From the NCBI RefSeq assembly GCF_001638985.1, contig NW_017265145.1, forward strand, positions 62,001 through 126,000: a stretch of 64,000 bases of DNA, written 5' to 3'. The notes under the pieces were generated by a model. It did no database searches. It had not been told where the DNA came from and saw nothing but the letters and a program-made list of their open reading frames with translations. A program made the position numbers and the translations under genes. The stretch comes from Phycomyces blakesleeanus NRRL 1555(-). Taxonomy: Eukaryota; Mucoromycota; Mucoromycetes; Mucorales; Phycomycetaceae. This document shows, in pieces, positions 45,381 to 58,194 of this stretch. Position 1 is the stretch's first letter, and each line of letters opens with the position of its first letter.

Positions 45381-46011
45381 TGTTGTGAATGAGTATTGAT
45401 TACTGCTGAATCTGAGAGTAAGACTGAAGGATAAAATAATATCCTCAGCTATTCCAGTCAAACGGATCTCCCTTTATGATATTATCTAATACACAGATCA
45501 TCATACACATAATTGATTATTTATTATTATCACCATGACATGGGATATACAAATACATATACATTATATATATGGCATCATTATATTTCATCTACATATT
45601 TCTTTTATTATATAAATACTTAATTGAGAGACTACAACTACAACTATCTAATATTATGAAACATTACCCAAGTATCTGGGTCGGAATACTAAAATATTAC
45701 CAATAGCATAAATGCTCTTCTTTACCAAAACTCTTGGACTGATCTGACTGGAGAAGTATCATATTAATTGGTCTTTCGGGATCTTTCCAGAAGAACAATA
45801 CTCCTGGAAGATGACTCATCGTGATAAAGATTAATTAAGCACACACTGAATTACAAATTAGAAAAACATATAAATATCAGTAGATAGTTCCGTGTAGAAA
45901 GACAATCGAATTTTATCATTCTTTACTTTTCTTTTGAAATAAACAACCTACACAAGTTCTCACGAATTCTTTCGTCTATATTATATTTTGCTTTATTTTC
46001 TCCCCACAACA
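45381..46011 (+). repeat. Solo LTR of a related chromovirus
   Basis: 631 bp with TGTTGT and ACAACA termini, flanked by a 5-bp duplication CAATC (45376-45380 and 46012-46016). Its first 90 bp and its last part (CTACACAAGTTCTCAC) match the minus-strand reading of the 533-bp LTRs at 166 and 5785, so it is the same family in opposite orientation. The middle is diverged and longer. The internal region was lost, presumably by LTR-LTR recombination. Confidence 0.85.
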
Positions 46012-46016
46012 CAATC

Positions 46017-47137
46017 AATGCAATCCAAGTAATAAATAACAACTTTGCAGAATTTATTATGTTTTTATACTGATATTCAGTTATTGTACTGAGGCTTAGA
46101 TTTTTCTCTTTTCAAAAGTAAACAACAAGTGCTTTTTAAGTACACTAAAATTTTTTTTCTTTAATCAAGATCATAAAATCAATGGTACATTTAGTAATTT
46201 TTATACTAAATAATATTATTATAGAATAATACTGCTATCACTAGAAAAATTAAGTGTTTTTATCTTGTCAAAAATCTAATTTTATCTAGATAAAAGAATG
46301 TTTTATGCTCAATAAAAATCACTGCAAAAGACCACTGATTTTAGTTCCTGAAAACTTGCAAAAATTTTACTACAATTTTCGATTTTTAATTTTTTCAAAT
46401 AATTTCTATTTTTTTCTGTTGTGATTTCAGATCGCTCTTTTTTAGCTGTAAAATCATACTACCGTCATTTTTTTTAGCCATAAAATTACAAAATTGGGTT
46501 TTTTTGTATTATATACTTCTTTGATATAATTCTAAATTACACTGAAAAAACACTTATACAAAAGTTAATATAATATTTAATAAAAATTATATATATTCTT
46601 AAGGTTTCACTTTTTCTATTTCAAAATAAATCATTTAAATATTTTTTATGTATTATAAATGTGAATATAAGAACAAATATTTAATCAATATATTTCAAGG
46701 GAACGAGACAAAAGGTTGTGATTTCATTTTTACTGTGGCAATATTTTTGCATGATTTTTCCCTTTGATATATGGAACTAAAATATTAGATTTTTTTATTT
46801 CACATGTTGTGAAAGGCGAATGTTCCATTTTTGGATTATTTTTTGTCATGGTCAAATCATCATCATACCAAATATTATAATTCTAAAAAAAGACTTTAAA
46901 AAAAATTGCATACACTTTTAGTAATATATGCAGTATTTGACTTGGTTAATGACTTAACGATATATGAGTATAATTATGATGATATGTGCAGTAGATGTAT
47001 CAAAGAATTACTTGGCATACTATAGTCATGGCATAGAGCAGTATTTTATCTATTTATAATTTTTTTTGATATATAAAGACCTTGATCAAGATCTCTTAAA
47101 ATCTATATAATTTTTTTTATAATTTAAAACAATCGAC
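46017..47137. other. AT-rich spacer with start of element A3
   Basis: No coding frame. T/A runs dominate. It should contain the left terminus and promoter of the A3 transposase, but no terminal repeat was identified. Confidence 0.45.
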
Positions 47138-50100
47138 ATGTCCAATAATCAAAAGAAAGACAGTTATGTTATCTGCAAATGTCCAGATTGTACAAAGTTG
47201 GATAGCTGTGGAAAGAAACAGAAAAGACAAAATGCACAATGACACTATGAGAAACATATAGTGCCTGTTGCCAAAGACAATGCAATGGGTAAATAACAAG
47301 AATAACTCGAGCTGTACATGTAAAATTAATATAAATTAATTCATAAAATAGATGTTCCTGAAGAACATTTTGACAACATAGAAGTAGATAGTATTGACAG
47401 TGACATTGACAATGATTATGATTCCAAAAACGAAGGAGAAGGCGAATATGAAGATGAAAATGAAGAACAAAACATTGAATTTGATCAAGAAGGTAAGAAA
47501 ATAAAATAAAATAAATGAACAAAATAATAATTGAAACTGATATATATATTTTTATTTTTTATTTTTTATATGATTATAATTGTAATTATATTTTTATTTC
47601 TACATCTTTACAACAATTATTCCTTTCCAGTTGACTTACCTTTGTCTCAAGAAGAGTCCATCTTTACTGCCGAAGATACAATTACAGGAGCATTTATGGT
47701 TGATGGCGATGAGATTGAAGAAGGCAATACCAGTTTTGATTTTGAACAAGAAGAAAACTTTGATGAGACTAGTGGGACCTCGATAGTAGAATCAAGTATG
47801 AATTAATATGGTATAGACAATTAATCAATATATTAATTTGAACTAACTTAACCTTTGTCTTCATAGTCCGTCCTTCATCTTTTGATAACATGCCCTTTTA
47901 TATCCGCTTTGTTGCAGTATTCATTGTCATATTTCACTTGATCTTTTTGATGGAAAGCAGTGGATTGATTCTCATTGAATTTTGTAATACTCTACTGTCT
48001 CTCTGTGATATGTCTGGTGCCCTTCCACTGACGATCAATAGCTTGAAGCATAAAACAGGATTTAACATGGTAACAGACGGAATGACAGTATACATTGCAT
48101 GCTCACAATGTCATTCGATTTATCCTCCAGAAACAAGTCAAAGAGTCTGTACATTTAAGAAATTCTCTCAATCTGCCATTTGCAACAACAATCTCTTTAA
48201 AGTATCAACTGGAAATCGTTCTCTTCCAGCAATGGTATATCCATTCCACTCTCTGAAGTACGCCTTGCAACAAAAACTCTCCAAGCCAGATTTCGTGTCC
48301 AAGATCAATTTGTGAAGAAATTGTCAAATAATTGAAAACACCAAACTTGACATTTTCGATGGTGCAGTTTGGAGTGATATTAAAGACATCAATAGCAGAC
48401 GGTTTGTTGATGATAGCCGATCTTTAATGTTGACTCTGAATATCAATTGGTTTCAGCCATTTGATGGACGAACACATTCCAGTGGTGCGATATATCTCTC
48501 TATCAACAATCTCCCACGGAGTGAACGCCTTAAGTCTGAAAATGTCATTCTTGTTGGTACAATGCCTGGGCCGAAGGAAGCAAGCACTGACAGCATGAAT
48601 CATTACTTGAAGCCGCTCGTTGACGAATTGTTGGAGATGTACATTGGTTTAGAAATGACAGACTCACAAAATAGAAAGATTGTTGTTTGTGCTGCATTGA
48701 TGTGTGTTGCCTGTGATATCCCTGCCGCTTGCAAAACCTCTGGATTTACTGGCCACATGAGCACATGTACCTGTCACAAATGTCAATGACAATTTATGAC
48801 TATAAAGAAGACTAGCAAGCTTGACTACTCTGGATTCAAGTATAGCAATTGGGTGAGACGCATGAAGACAATGAATCTGGAACACACTGTCAGCTGGGCA
48901 AATGCATTGAACAATACTGAGCAAACACGCCTAGAAAAATAAAACAGCACTCGGTGGTTAGAGCTTCATTGGTTATCTTACTTTGACCCAGCCCACTTTA
49001 CAGTTATAGACCCAATGCATAACCTCTATCTTGGAACTGCAAAGCAAATGATTCAGATATGGCGCGAGTGTAACTACATCAATGAAAAGAATCAGTTAAC
49101 TATGCAAGAGCTTGCCAATGGTATTGTTGTACCTTGTGGATATGCACGTATAGCAAAGAAGATTGCTGATGGTTTTTCATTCATGAAAGCTGACGAGTGG
49201 AAGTCGTGGTGTGTCATATACTCTCCATTTGTTCTGAAGCATGTGCTCCCAGCCAAGAATCTCGAAAACTGGATTTTGTTTGTTAACTCATGCCGCTTAC
49301 TCACAAAACCTTCGATTAATGACAAAGAAATAGATGAAGCCCACAGTAAACTCCAATTGTTTTGTACAAGATTTCAGACACTATATGGAAAATCGGCCGT
49401 GACACCAAATATGCATCTACATCTTCATCTTGGCAAGTGTGTTCATGACTTTGGGCCAATTTATGCTTTCTGGTTATTCAGTTTTGAGAGATACAATGGT
49501 TTGTTGAAGAATATTGAAACAAATCAAAAAGGCAGCTTCGAATCAACGATGATGAAGAGATTTTTGGAGAGAACATACATTGGCAGCTTCATACAATCTT
49601 TTGTCAACCATTTTCCCCAGTTTGCAATTGACTTTCTGCATCGCATTTCAAATAGTCAAGATCAATTAGCAGCATTGCATCCATCTTCTACTGCCAGTAC
49701 CTTTTCTCTGTCTGACTTTGTTGAATATTCGTTAAACCCTTGTCATTCTGCTTTGGGTTGTGAGCCGTTGCCCCCTTCAGTGTTTCTGATTAAACTCGAC
49801 CAAAGGATTACAATGTGCAAGGGACATTATGAATGTTTACTGGAGTTTTACAGACACGCGTATGGCAGTCACGATCTTTTTGGCCATTATTCAAACTGCG
49901 AGTCTAACCAGATTTTTGTCAATAACCGAATTGAAAAAATGAAATGAATATCTCTTCTTGGACAGGAATACTCTTCTGGATCTTATTTTCGCACCTATTA
50001 TCTTGAGAATAACAGTGAAGATAAAGCAGCATTTCCTGGCCGTATACTGTATTTATTTCAACATTTGTTAACCATCAATGAAACTGTCATCACCCATACT

Positions 50101-50325
50101 TTTGCGTTTGTTGAGTGGTACTCTAGTTATTCTTCGGGGAGTTACCAGCCAATGTTAAATGAAGGCATTGAGCTCTGGAATAAACCTTCTTCTGTATTTA
50201 ATTATGAATGTATTATTCCAGTACATTGTTTATATTCACCAATCACAATTGCAAAATATAGGTTTACTATAACTAGTGAATTTAAACGTTTAGTAATCCC
50301 TTTACCCCAAAAAATAGAAGCTTAA
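47138..50325 (+). pseudogene. Family A Plavaka/CACTA-like transposase A3
   Basis: The exons are 47138-47288, 47352-47492, 47631-47795 and 47867-50325, with GT-AG introns and matching phases. The exon pattern resembles A2 (exon 1 is 151 nt versus 145 nt). Exon 1 has CKCPDC. Later motifs are CSQCHSIY, LTLNINWFQ, DPMHNLYLGTAKQM, MHLHLHLG and FGPIYAFWLFSFERYNGLLK. Stops are UGA 47240-47242 (Arg in A2), UGA 48313-48315 (Trp in A2), UGA 48787-48789 (Arg in A2), UAA at about 48941 and UGA at about 49945. No frameshift was needed, so decay is almost purely by point mutation. It converges with its companion at 50393. Confidence 0.82.
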
Positions 50326-50392
50326 ATAATATTAATAAAATACTATTTTGCACTCTTTTATCAATTTATTAGAAAATATTTGATTTATTATC

Positions 50393-51626
50393 TTATTGTT
50401 TCTTTGACCATGATGGCAGCTTGTTTGCCTTGGTCTTGCTAAGCTGCTTATCTCTTATCCCTTTAAATTTATGCTCGAATGGATGGGTATTATTTTTCTT
50501 ATCATGAGCTGCCTCATAATCCGCATCAAGTTCATCAACAAACCTATCTCCCTATATGTCAATGTAAGTATTATTACACACCATCCAAAAAAATAGTTTT
50601 TTGTACTATACCTCTTTGCTTCTCCAGCTTGGGTGGAATTTCCAAAAAAAACTCTTTTCTGAGAACGAATCCTGTTCCTCTTCTTCTCTTTTGTCATCAC
50701 TCTCAAGGTCTGACATGTAATCAGCATGGAGAATACTGTCAAAATTCTCTCCAAAGCTGTTCACAAAGTGTGTCCAATTGGCTTTCAAGGCAGATCGTCT
50801 TCTTTCACACGACTATATATAAATATATAATATTTCTAATTTAATATCACATCTAGTATATTGTGTGCATGTGTTTTTTATCTTTACACGTCGCTGACAA
50901 AGACAGGCCCATCGATTCTCTTCCTGCTTCTTTTCTCCTGTTTTTTTTCTTGCAACTTTCTGTTGCCAATGTGCCGTACAATCTTAGTTCGAAGAGTTGA
51001 CAAGTCCACCTTTTATCCCTCTTCTTGACGACAAAGATAATTGGTAACAGACTTCAGAACGAGTCTGTTTCCCTCACTGTTTTTATTTTCATTGGTATTA
51101 TATTGGTCATACAATTTCTCTTCACTCAAATAATTGCGTAACAATTGCTATAATATAAATGTATATTAAATTCTATCTACATAAAAACATATTATGATTA
51201 CTTACATCCAATGTTGGTTGACGTCCAAGCGACATGTCTTGCTCAACTGCATTACTAGCAGTGGCTTCGGCTTTCTCGGAAGATGTGTTCTTCAAAACAG
51301 TGTTTAAGACACCATTCATGGTATCAAGTTTCTCGTACACATCATGGATGTTACGAGTTCTACCCGACGAATCACCTTCAAGATTCAACCGAGCTCTCTT
51401 TGGTGCTAGTGATCTTTGATTGCTCACTGTTCCCTGTGAGTGTTGCAACATTATCGTCCTTATATCATTGGTATTTCTTGGTGGGCTTTTTTTTTGATTT
51501 TTATAAAAAACGAAAATAAAATTAATATAAGAAAATTGAAGACTGCCTGGTTTTAATCTACCTTCCCACAGAAGGTTCTTCACCAAAAGCATTGTTAACT
51601 GAATTGTTATTGAGATTTCTTGACAT
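50393..51626 (-). pseudogene. Companion gene of element A3 (HPSWRS box)
   Basis: It starts at 51626 with MSRNLNNNS, then a short intron, then an exon with a predicted coiled coil (VYEKLDTMNGVLNTVLKN). Later exons carry LLRNYLSEEKLYDQY, a Lys/Arg-rich part (RKLQEKKQEKRSRKR), an acidic segment and FHPSWRSKE directly before an intron. The last exon ends in a basic tail (KLPSWSKKQ, stop at 50393-50395). One in-frame UAA near 51018 interrupts it. Position, orientation and the PSWRS box before the last intron match the companion of A2, so the pair is a conserved part of family A elements. Confidence 0.6.
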
Positions 51627-53697
51627 TGTGAATAATAAGAATAACTTGTTTTTTTTTAAATCTAAAGGGTCTATTTATATTATGTTTAATTTGGGCTTTA
51701 AGTTTTATTCTTTCTCAGAGAACACCATAATCTATTACATAACAAGAACAGTTTTGAATGTTTCCACTCTTGTTGTGAGTATTTTATGTGTTTCTTTAAT
51801 TTAATTTTCAATACATGTTTTATTCTTATATTATGTATTAGTATTTGAATAATATGGTTTTATACTATACTCTGTTTTTCATATGTATTAGCTGCTGGCA
51901 TAGTGCAACTGCATTTTCTTTCAATTTTAAGTTACAGACAAAAATTATTTTTTGATTTATTTATTTTTAAAAAAAAACCCCGAATTCGTATTTAATAGAA
52001 TAACCGCGCCCTCTTTTTTATTTTCTCTTTCTTTAACCTGCTCTTCTCGTTTTGTCTCTTTTTATATGTCTTGGTAAGCTTACTCTTAAGATCTCAACTT
52101 TTATTAATACTTTTGGCTTTTAGAATCATCTTAATATATATTAGATAAACAATACACTCAACAAGCATTCAAAACAGTACAGGTAATAAACAATCTCCTA
52201 ACAAAAATGAAACACCTTGCTGACTAAATATCTTTTATTTTTAAAATGATAGGGCTTCTACCCATTTTGTAATAAAAGATGTTTTGCTCTTGACACTATA
52301 TACTTTCTGGTATTTTCAGTCTATGAAAAGGTAATATATATATAACTCAACTTAAATAATGTAACTTATCAATTCTTCTTCTCAGATAAATATGTCACGC
52401 CTTTTTTTCAAGTCATACTGGTTTCCCCCCTTTTGCAAACGCGTGTCTATAATATGTAAGTAATTCAAGTGTCTTTACAATCAAAGCGTACATATTAATA
52501 AAGTTGTTTATTTTATTTCTTGCTTTTTTTTAAAAGAAAATATCAATCAAACGGATTTTTATTCTATTGCGAGATTTGTTATGAACCCCCATAAATGATC
52601 TAGTAAGTATGTTATTTCATTTTATTTCATAAAGAAACATGTATTAATACTACTGTATCTTTTTTTGCTCTAAGCTAATGTAGTTCCAAACAAACATATT
52701 CTCCAAGAAAATACCAAGGATTTTATTTTCAGTTAAAGAAGTGTAAAACCAAAAAACGCACCAAATACATGAAACCAATAAGGTAGGGAAGTATAGTATA
52801 AGTCAGGTCATCCAATGTATTCAAGCCGTCCAATAAATGCAAGTATAACATGTATACAAGTCGTACTATTCGAATACACACTTTTAAAAAAATATTAGTG
52901 GTCCATATTAAATAGCTAAATATATTTTCCAACCATTCAAAAATCAATAAAAACCATTTTTTTCATGAGATTCTATTTCAAATGCATCATCTCTTGATGA
53001 TGTCAACAAGATCTATTTAAGTTTTTTTTTACAATCATTCATTTGAATGCTGGTTCCTGTCAGATTTCAGACTGATTCTAGGTCAATTTTAGTGAGATCT
53101 ATCCAATAATATCATGTAATTAAAGCAAATAAAATTTTTTAAGAGGTAGAGAGTTCAAAGCCAATTCCATAACAAGTAGGGTTTAGATACGGTTTGAAGT
53201 TATGGGTGAATATATAACCAGAATTACAGACAATTATAACATTTCAAGAAAAGAGGGAATTATAACTCTCAATTTATCTATTGATTTTAGTATCTATAAT
53301 CTCATTATTTGGTTAACTAAATGAATCAATTTTTGTAACAAATACTGAACTATAATTGAACATAAACCACCAATTTTTGGAGGATTTAAACAAAAATTAA
53401 GCTACTTAAATCGGTTGTCTTTTGCAGTGAATTGTCTTTCATTGAGATAAAAATTGAATTTTTATCTGATTAATAAAGCACTTTATTTAATGTAAATTGA
53501 TATTGAATCCCAATATGGAAGGGTTGTTTGTCCCCACTTTACACCAACCCTTAATTAATATAGTATCTGTGCTATATTCTTTATAGATATACCCTCTTAT
53601 ATTCTATAAGAGCTAATTCTTATTAGAACAAAAGGACTACTCCAAAACAAAGTGTTTTTATTACATTTTCTGATTATATTTTGACGGTCACAAAAAG
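51627..53697. other. AT-rich region with short exon-like pieces
   Basis: At 52386-52455 and 52537-52602 (plus strand) two GC-richer pieces are bounded by AG and GTAAGT signals. They can be joined in one open frame ending EICYEPP-stop. They sit where the small gene 13880-14327 sits relative to A2. A 72-codon hydrophobic frame at 52729-52947 (minus) has no support. Nothing else is recognised. Confidence 0.3.
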
Positions 53698-53812
53698 GAT
53701 GAAAACAGATAATCTTAGGCGTATAAACAAGATAAAAACAGATAATCTCAAGCATGAAGAGGATGAAAACAAATAATTCAAGCATTGGAAAAATGATAAC
53801 AACAGATAATTT
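53698..53812 (+). repeat. Imperfect tandem repeat, unit about 33 bp
   Basis: Three to four units share GATGAAAACAGATAAT followed by a variable part with CAAGCAT. Open frames across it are by-products. Confidence 0.6.
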
Positions 53813-54512
53813 TTTTCCACACAATTTTCAAGATTTTGGTTTATTTATTTATTTTTGATTTGGAAAACATGAATTGATTTAATGATTTGATTTTTGTTTA
53901 TTTGATAGAAAAATATTTTTAATTGAATATAATAAAGTTATAGTTATTTATTTATTCTTATTATTAAAAGCTTCTGTTACATATTTGATATTGTTTTTTT
54001 CCTAGTTATACATAATTGCTGTGATATTTATTTATTTCATGTAATTTACTTACTTGGGTTACTAAAAAATTTAAAAGTGAAAGACAAAAAGTTAATTGAT
54101 GGTCCAAAACAGTTTAATAAATGTGAAAGCAATACATATATTGAGTGTATGTTTGACTGAATATATTGTGAAAAGTTCAATAACATTGGCTATCACACCC
54201 AAAGATTTTTTTTGTAAACCTTAAGACTGTTTTTGAAATAACGCACTATTCTATAAACAGTAGTCAAGTTGGCCAACAAACCTTCCTTATATAGAATACA
54301 CAGCAGCCACATTGACCCCCCAACTCTCTTCCCCCATTGAGTACTGTTAATTTCCCAATCAGAAAAGAAAGTCACAACTTAAAAGATTCTTTGATTTTGA
54401 TTTTTTTATAAAGACAATTTTAAAAAAAATAACAATTAAAAATAAAATAAAAAAGATAGTAGTTGATAGTATATAATTGATAATTGATAATAAAAAAAAA
54501 TAATAAAAAAAA
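53813..54512. other. AT-rich spacer
   Basis: No supported feature; long A/T runs. Confidence 0.5.
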
Positions 54513-55462
54513 TTATGTTTGTTGAGGTGGACGGGATTGAGAGGGGAAGCCATGTTCTTTCTGCTTTTTGTATGCAAACTTCAACATATTTAAGAACTGG
54601 CTCATGTCTTCTGGAATTCCCTTGTACTCAGCTATCTTGCTGTCAAGTTCAACAGAGTATAATTGACGATACTTCATGATATCAGCTTCTATCTCATCAG
54701 AAAGAAGGGAAGTGTCAACTACTGCTTTAGTATCAGTATTAGATACATAGACAGCAGAGGGAGAGGAGGAAAGACTTTGACGCAAAGAGTAGGAAATGTC
54801 TAGTATACAATTGATGAGAAAGATATGCTTGCAAAGCTTGGAAGTATCAGGGCAAGTGCAGTTTTGCAGAAAACCATTCTGTAGCTCAATGTTGTATATA
54901 ACAAAATCAACTGTGAATGATCAGCAAGTGAATGCAGTATCACTCAATTTCTCAACCATTTCCATAGCAGTATTGCTATCTAACATGTATACATTTCGCC
55001 TTTTTTGCTCTTCTTGGTGTGTAAGACATACTGATTGGAATCCATATAACGTCTTAACGTTCTCTTGTCTGTAGTCAAGAGTCAAGACTTTGGCCAGAAG
55101 ATAAATAAGTCTATCTACTCGAAGAGATCTTGCACGTCCAAGATAGAAAGTCTTCAGCTGATTGTAATAAGACTCTATTAAATTATTGGTGTGAAAGGTT
55201 GCAGCCTATTGTTTATATTACATATTAGAAATGAGCTAATAATTAATAAAGTTTTATACCAATCTCTATGCTTTGTACCATAATTCTTTTTTTGGCACCC
55301 ACATTCTGTTAAAGTACAAAATAAAGTTCTTATATTCTCTAAATTTCACAAGAAATTCATTATACAATGTATCATAGATAAGAGAAGTTGTTGCATGCAT
55401 CATATTACTCAATATAGCACAAACACTCACTATGGCGGAGAAAATGATAACATTTAACACTT
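54513..55462 (-). pseudogene. MULE transposase, C-terminal fragment with SWIM finger
   Basis: On the minus strand: NMMHATTS, FREYKNFILYF, then a UAG after WYKA, a short intron (about 55205-55260), TNNLIESYYNQLK, and RSLRVDRLIYLL. The SWIM-type cluster C-T-C-P...C-K-H follows, with one in-frame UGA between. The frame ends in a charged tail at 54513. This order is typical of Mutator-like transposases. The upstream part is cut off exactly at the terminal repeat of element C2 (55463). A possible continuation with a WNV motif lies at 63967-64000. Confidence 0.75.
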
Positions 55463-55620
55463 TGGTAACATAACTGCCATTTTTTACTTAATAAAAAATG
55501 GCTGTTATAACTCTTTATAAGGCCAAAACAGGCACTGTTACCATTTTTTACTATGTAAAAAATGGCAGTTATTTATTATGTAAAAAGCCAAAACAAGCAC
55601 TGTTACAATTTTTTCAAAAA
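55463..55620 (+). repeat. Subterminal palindromic/direct repeats of C2
   Basis: The terminal motif is followed by its own inverted copy (GCCATTTTTTA...TAAAAAATGGC, loop about 5 nt). A second round, ACCATTTTTTACTATGTAAAAAATGGC, follows. A module AAAACAGGCACTGTTAC / AAAACAAGCACTGTTAC is repeated about 75 bp apart. Such arrays are typical transposase-binding regions of CACTA-like elements. Confidence 0.7.
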
Positions 55621-56626
55621 AAAATCAAGCGTCCTTCCTTTTCTCTATTACATTCTTTCTTTTGTTCTATTGCTTTCAATTCTAGCACAGCCTCTTGTTT
55701 TTCCTTTGCAGCTTTAACAGAATGGTCTGTTTTTTATTATACAGTATTGAACCGGGTTTAATTGAATTGAATCTTTATTTCAATGCATGTTTTTTTAAAT
55801 GAAAATGATAATAATAGTAGTAATAATAAAAAAACAATTCCATTGGCCACTCACAATAAAAAATGGTTTTGTTTAGCTACTGCAAAACGTATGCAGTAAA
55901 ACACTACTATTCAAATTTTATTTCATATACTTTGGGTATTCTAATATATCTTAGATAGCACTTATTATTTTTTACCAATTTCTACAAATATACTAATATT
56001 TGAGAAAAAACTTAAAATAAATAAATAAATATAATATTATTATAATGCTTACCTTTATATAATATGCTTACTTTTTCAGTAAAATAAGCATTTACTTTAA
56101 GAATATATATATATATATTAAAGAATGTATTAATATTTAAGATCTATATATAAGAAATGCAATAAACCATAAGCACTATAGAAAGTCATTATTGTAGAAG
56201 AAGAAAAACTTGAGCAAAGATTCAAGTCATATAACATAAAGCTAATTCGAATCTGATTCATACAACCGGAATGAGCATCTTGTTAGAAAGCTCAAAGTGT
56301 TTATTCTACTCAATATACTTATATATAATAGAATGACTCCCGAGTATAATATATCAGTACAAAAATATTACTATTAATTTTTTTCTCAAAAAAAAGACTA
56401 TATACCATTTCCTTTTATATTTGAATGTAGCAGAATTGTAGATGCTGTACATTAGCTTCAAATTCTTGTAATTACAACATTAGCAATCATATGAAAAAGG
56501 TCGATAAATTTTTTATATGAAAGAAAAAAGGAATAAAAACATAAAAAGAAAAATGATGAGATAAGAAAAAAAAATGCACTAAAGACAGACTAAAAAAATC
56601 AAACTCGGCCAATCACAGCAGCCAAA
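55621..56626. other. AT-rich spacer inside C2
   Basis: No supported gene between the subterminal repeats and the 3' end of the companion. Confidence 0.5.
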
Positions 56627-56851
56627 CTACGATCTTCGGCTTCTCTTGCGAGCAGACTTGACACTTGCTGTGGGTGGAGGAGACCTATATAAAAGAGTAA
56701 GAAGTTTATATTAGTTTTGTATTAACAGCACATGAGAAAAAGCAACAATGGTAACTTACAGCACATCTGCTATTATGGGCGACTCAACATCACTAGTTTC
56801 TGACATATCAGGAGAAGAAAGCGAAGAATCACTTATGTCTTGCTGTGTCTA

Positions 56852-58194
56852 CACTCACAATCAAAAACGTTTCGACCCCTGCAAAAAATGCCTAAAAAAA
56901 TCGAAAAAATAAAAATAAAAACATTGTTTTCTCCTAATATTATTAATCAAATCCAACATGCAAGACGTAAATTCATCAGAAAACACCCACGGATCATATG
57001 AAAAGGCCAATCCCTATAAATACGGATGCATCATGTACATGCATTTAGCAAATTACGGGGCGACCCAGATTTCATTGGTGGTTGGTATGAGTCTGTTCAC
57101 TGTCAAGTACACCATTAAGAGAGTGGACGAGACAGGATCGCCCGAGCCAAGAAAAGGGTCCGGACGACCTAGAAAGATTGACGAGAGGACAGAAAGACAC
57201 CTTGTTCAAATAGTTTGTAAGGACCCCTTTGCCTCATTTTCTAGGCTAAGGGCTTCCTTAAAGAACATGGAGGTATTTGTCTGCAGAAAGACAATAATCA
57301 GTTGTCTGAAGCGTTTGGGCTTCGGATCATATATCACAGCTCACAAGCCAACTTTAACCGAAAGCCACAAGAAAAGAAGGCTGGAATGGGCCCGTGAGCA
57401 TGTGAATTGGACAGATGACCAGTGGAGAGGTGTAGTGTGGTCAGATGAATCACGGTTCATAGTTGAGAGTAATGATAGAGGAGCTAGAGCTATCAGGAAA
57501 GTCGGTGAAAGGTTCAAGGAAGAAAATATCATTGAAGGAACCAAGTGGGGGAAGGGTAGTGTGATGATCTGGAGCTGTTTCTGGGCCAGTGGTTTTGGCC
57601 CTTTGGTGTTCCTAGATGGTAACGTAAACCAAGACCAATACGTGAACACTTTGGCTCAGAACTTCCTCCCTTGGTTCCAAAATCTTTTGCGGGAACAAAA
57701 CAGGAGCTTCGTGTTCCAAGAGGACAACGCCAGCTGTCATACTGGGTCGTACTCAAGGTGGTGGAAAGATAGCCATGAGATCCAAGATTTTGACTACTGG
57801 CCCGCTCAAAGCCCAGATCTCAACCCCATCGAGCATCTCTGGTGGGCTCTTCAGAGGCGCATGAGTGATGAGAGGGCCAGTATTAACAATGTTGAAGATC
57901 TGAAGGTTGTAATGCAACAAGAGTGGCGAAGGATAGGTCTCGAACTTTCGTCAACTTTGGCCGGAAGCATGCAGCATCGATGCCGGGCTGTAATTGAGGC
58001 CGAAGGAGGTCATACAAAATATTGATCTTTTATTTTTTTCTATATTTCAATAATAAACATATATATAATCTTTTATTTGAAGTTTGAATGTTTTAGCTTT
58101 TATTACTGAGGAGCAGTTGTATGTTGAATACATGCCATGATTTCTCTCATGCATTTTTTGGGCTCAGAGGTCAAAACGTTTTTGATTGTGACTG
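56852..58194 (+). mobile_element. Complete Tc1/mariner element nested in C2
   Basis: Inverted repeats CACTCACAATCAAAAACGTT (left) and CAGTCACAATCAAAAACGTT (right, reverse-complemented) are flanked by TA at 56850-56851 and 58195-58196. Length is 1,343 bp. It carries one open transposase gene. Confidence 0.92.
56958..58025 (+). CDS. Tc1/mariner transposase, open
   Basis: 355 aa, intronless. The N-terminal paired-type helix-turn-helix region includes ATQISLVVGMSLFTVKY and a GRPRK AT-hook-like motif (about 65-75). The catalytic part has VVWSDESRF (first Asp), GSVMIWSCFW, FQEDNASCH (second Asp) and WPAQSPDLNPIEHLWW (Glu), giving the DD34E-type order. No stops or frameshifts were seen, and the terminal repeats are well kept, so it may be functional. 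It catalyses cut-and-paste at TA sites. Confidence 0.93.
   Translation: MQDVNSSENTHGSYEKANPYKYGCIMYMHLANYGATQISLVVGMSLFTVKYTIKRVDETGSPEPRKGSGRPRKIDERTERHLVQIVCKDPFASFSRLRASLKNMEVFVCRKTIISCLKRLGFGSYITAHKPTLTESHKKRRLEWAREHVNWTDDQWRGVVWSDESRFIVESNDRGARAIRKVGERFKEENIIEGTKWGKGSVMIWSCFWASGFGPLVFLDGNVNQDQYVNTLAQNFLPWFQNLLREQNRSFVFQEDNASCHTGSYSRWWKDSHEIQDFDYWPAQSPDLNPIEHLWWALQRRMSDERASINNVEDLKVVMQQEWRRIGLELSSTLAGSMQHRCRAVIEAEGGHTKY

Noticed and set aside
52729..52947. 72-codon hydrophobic frame
   Set aside because: Low complexity in AT-rich sequence, no homologue in the window, no splice or start context.
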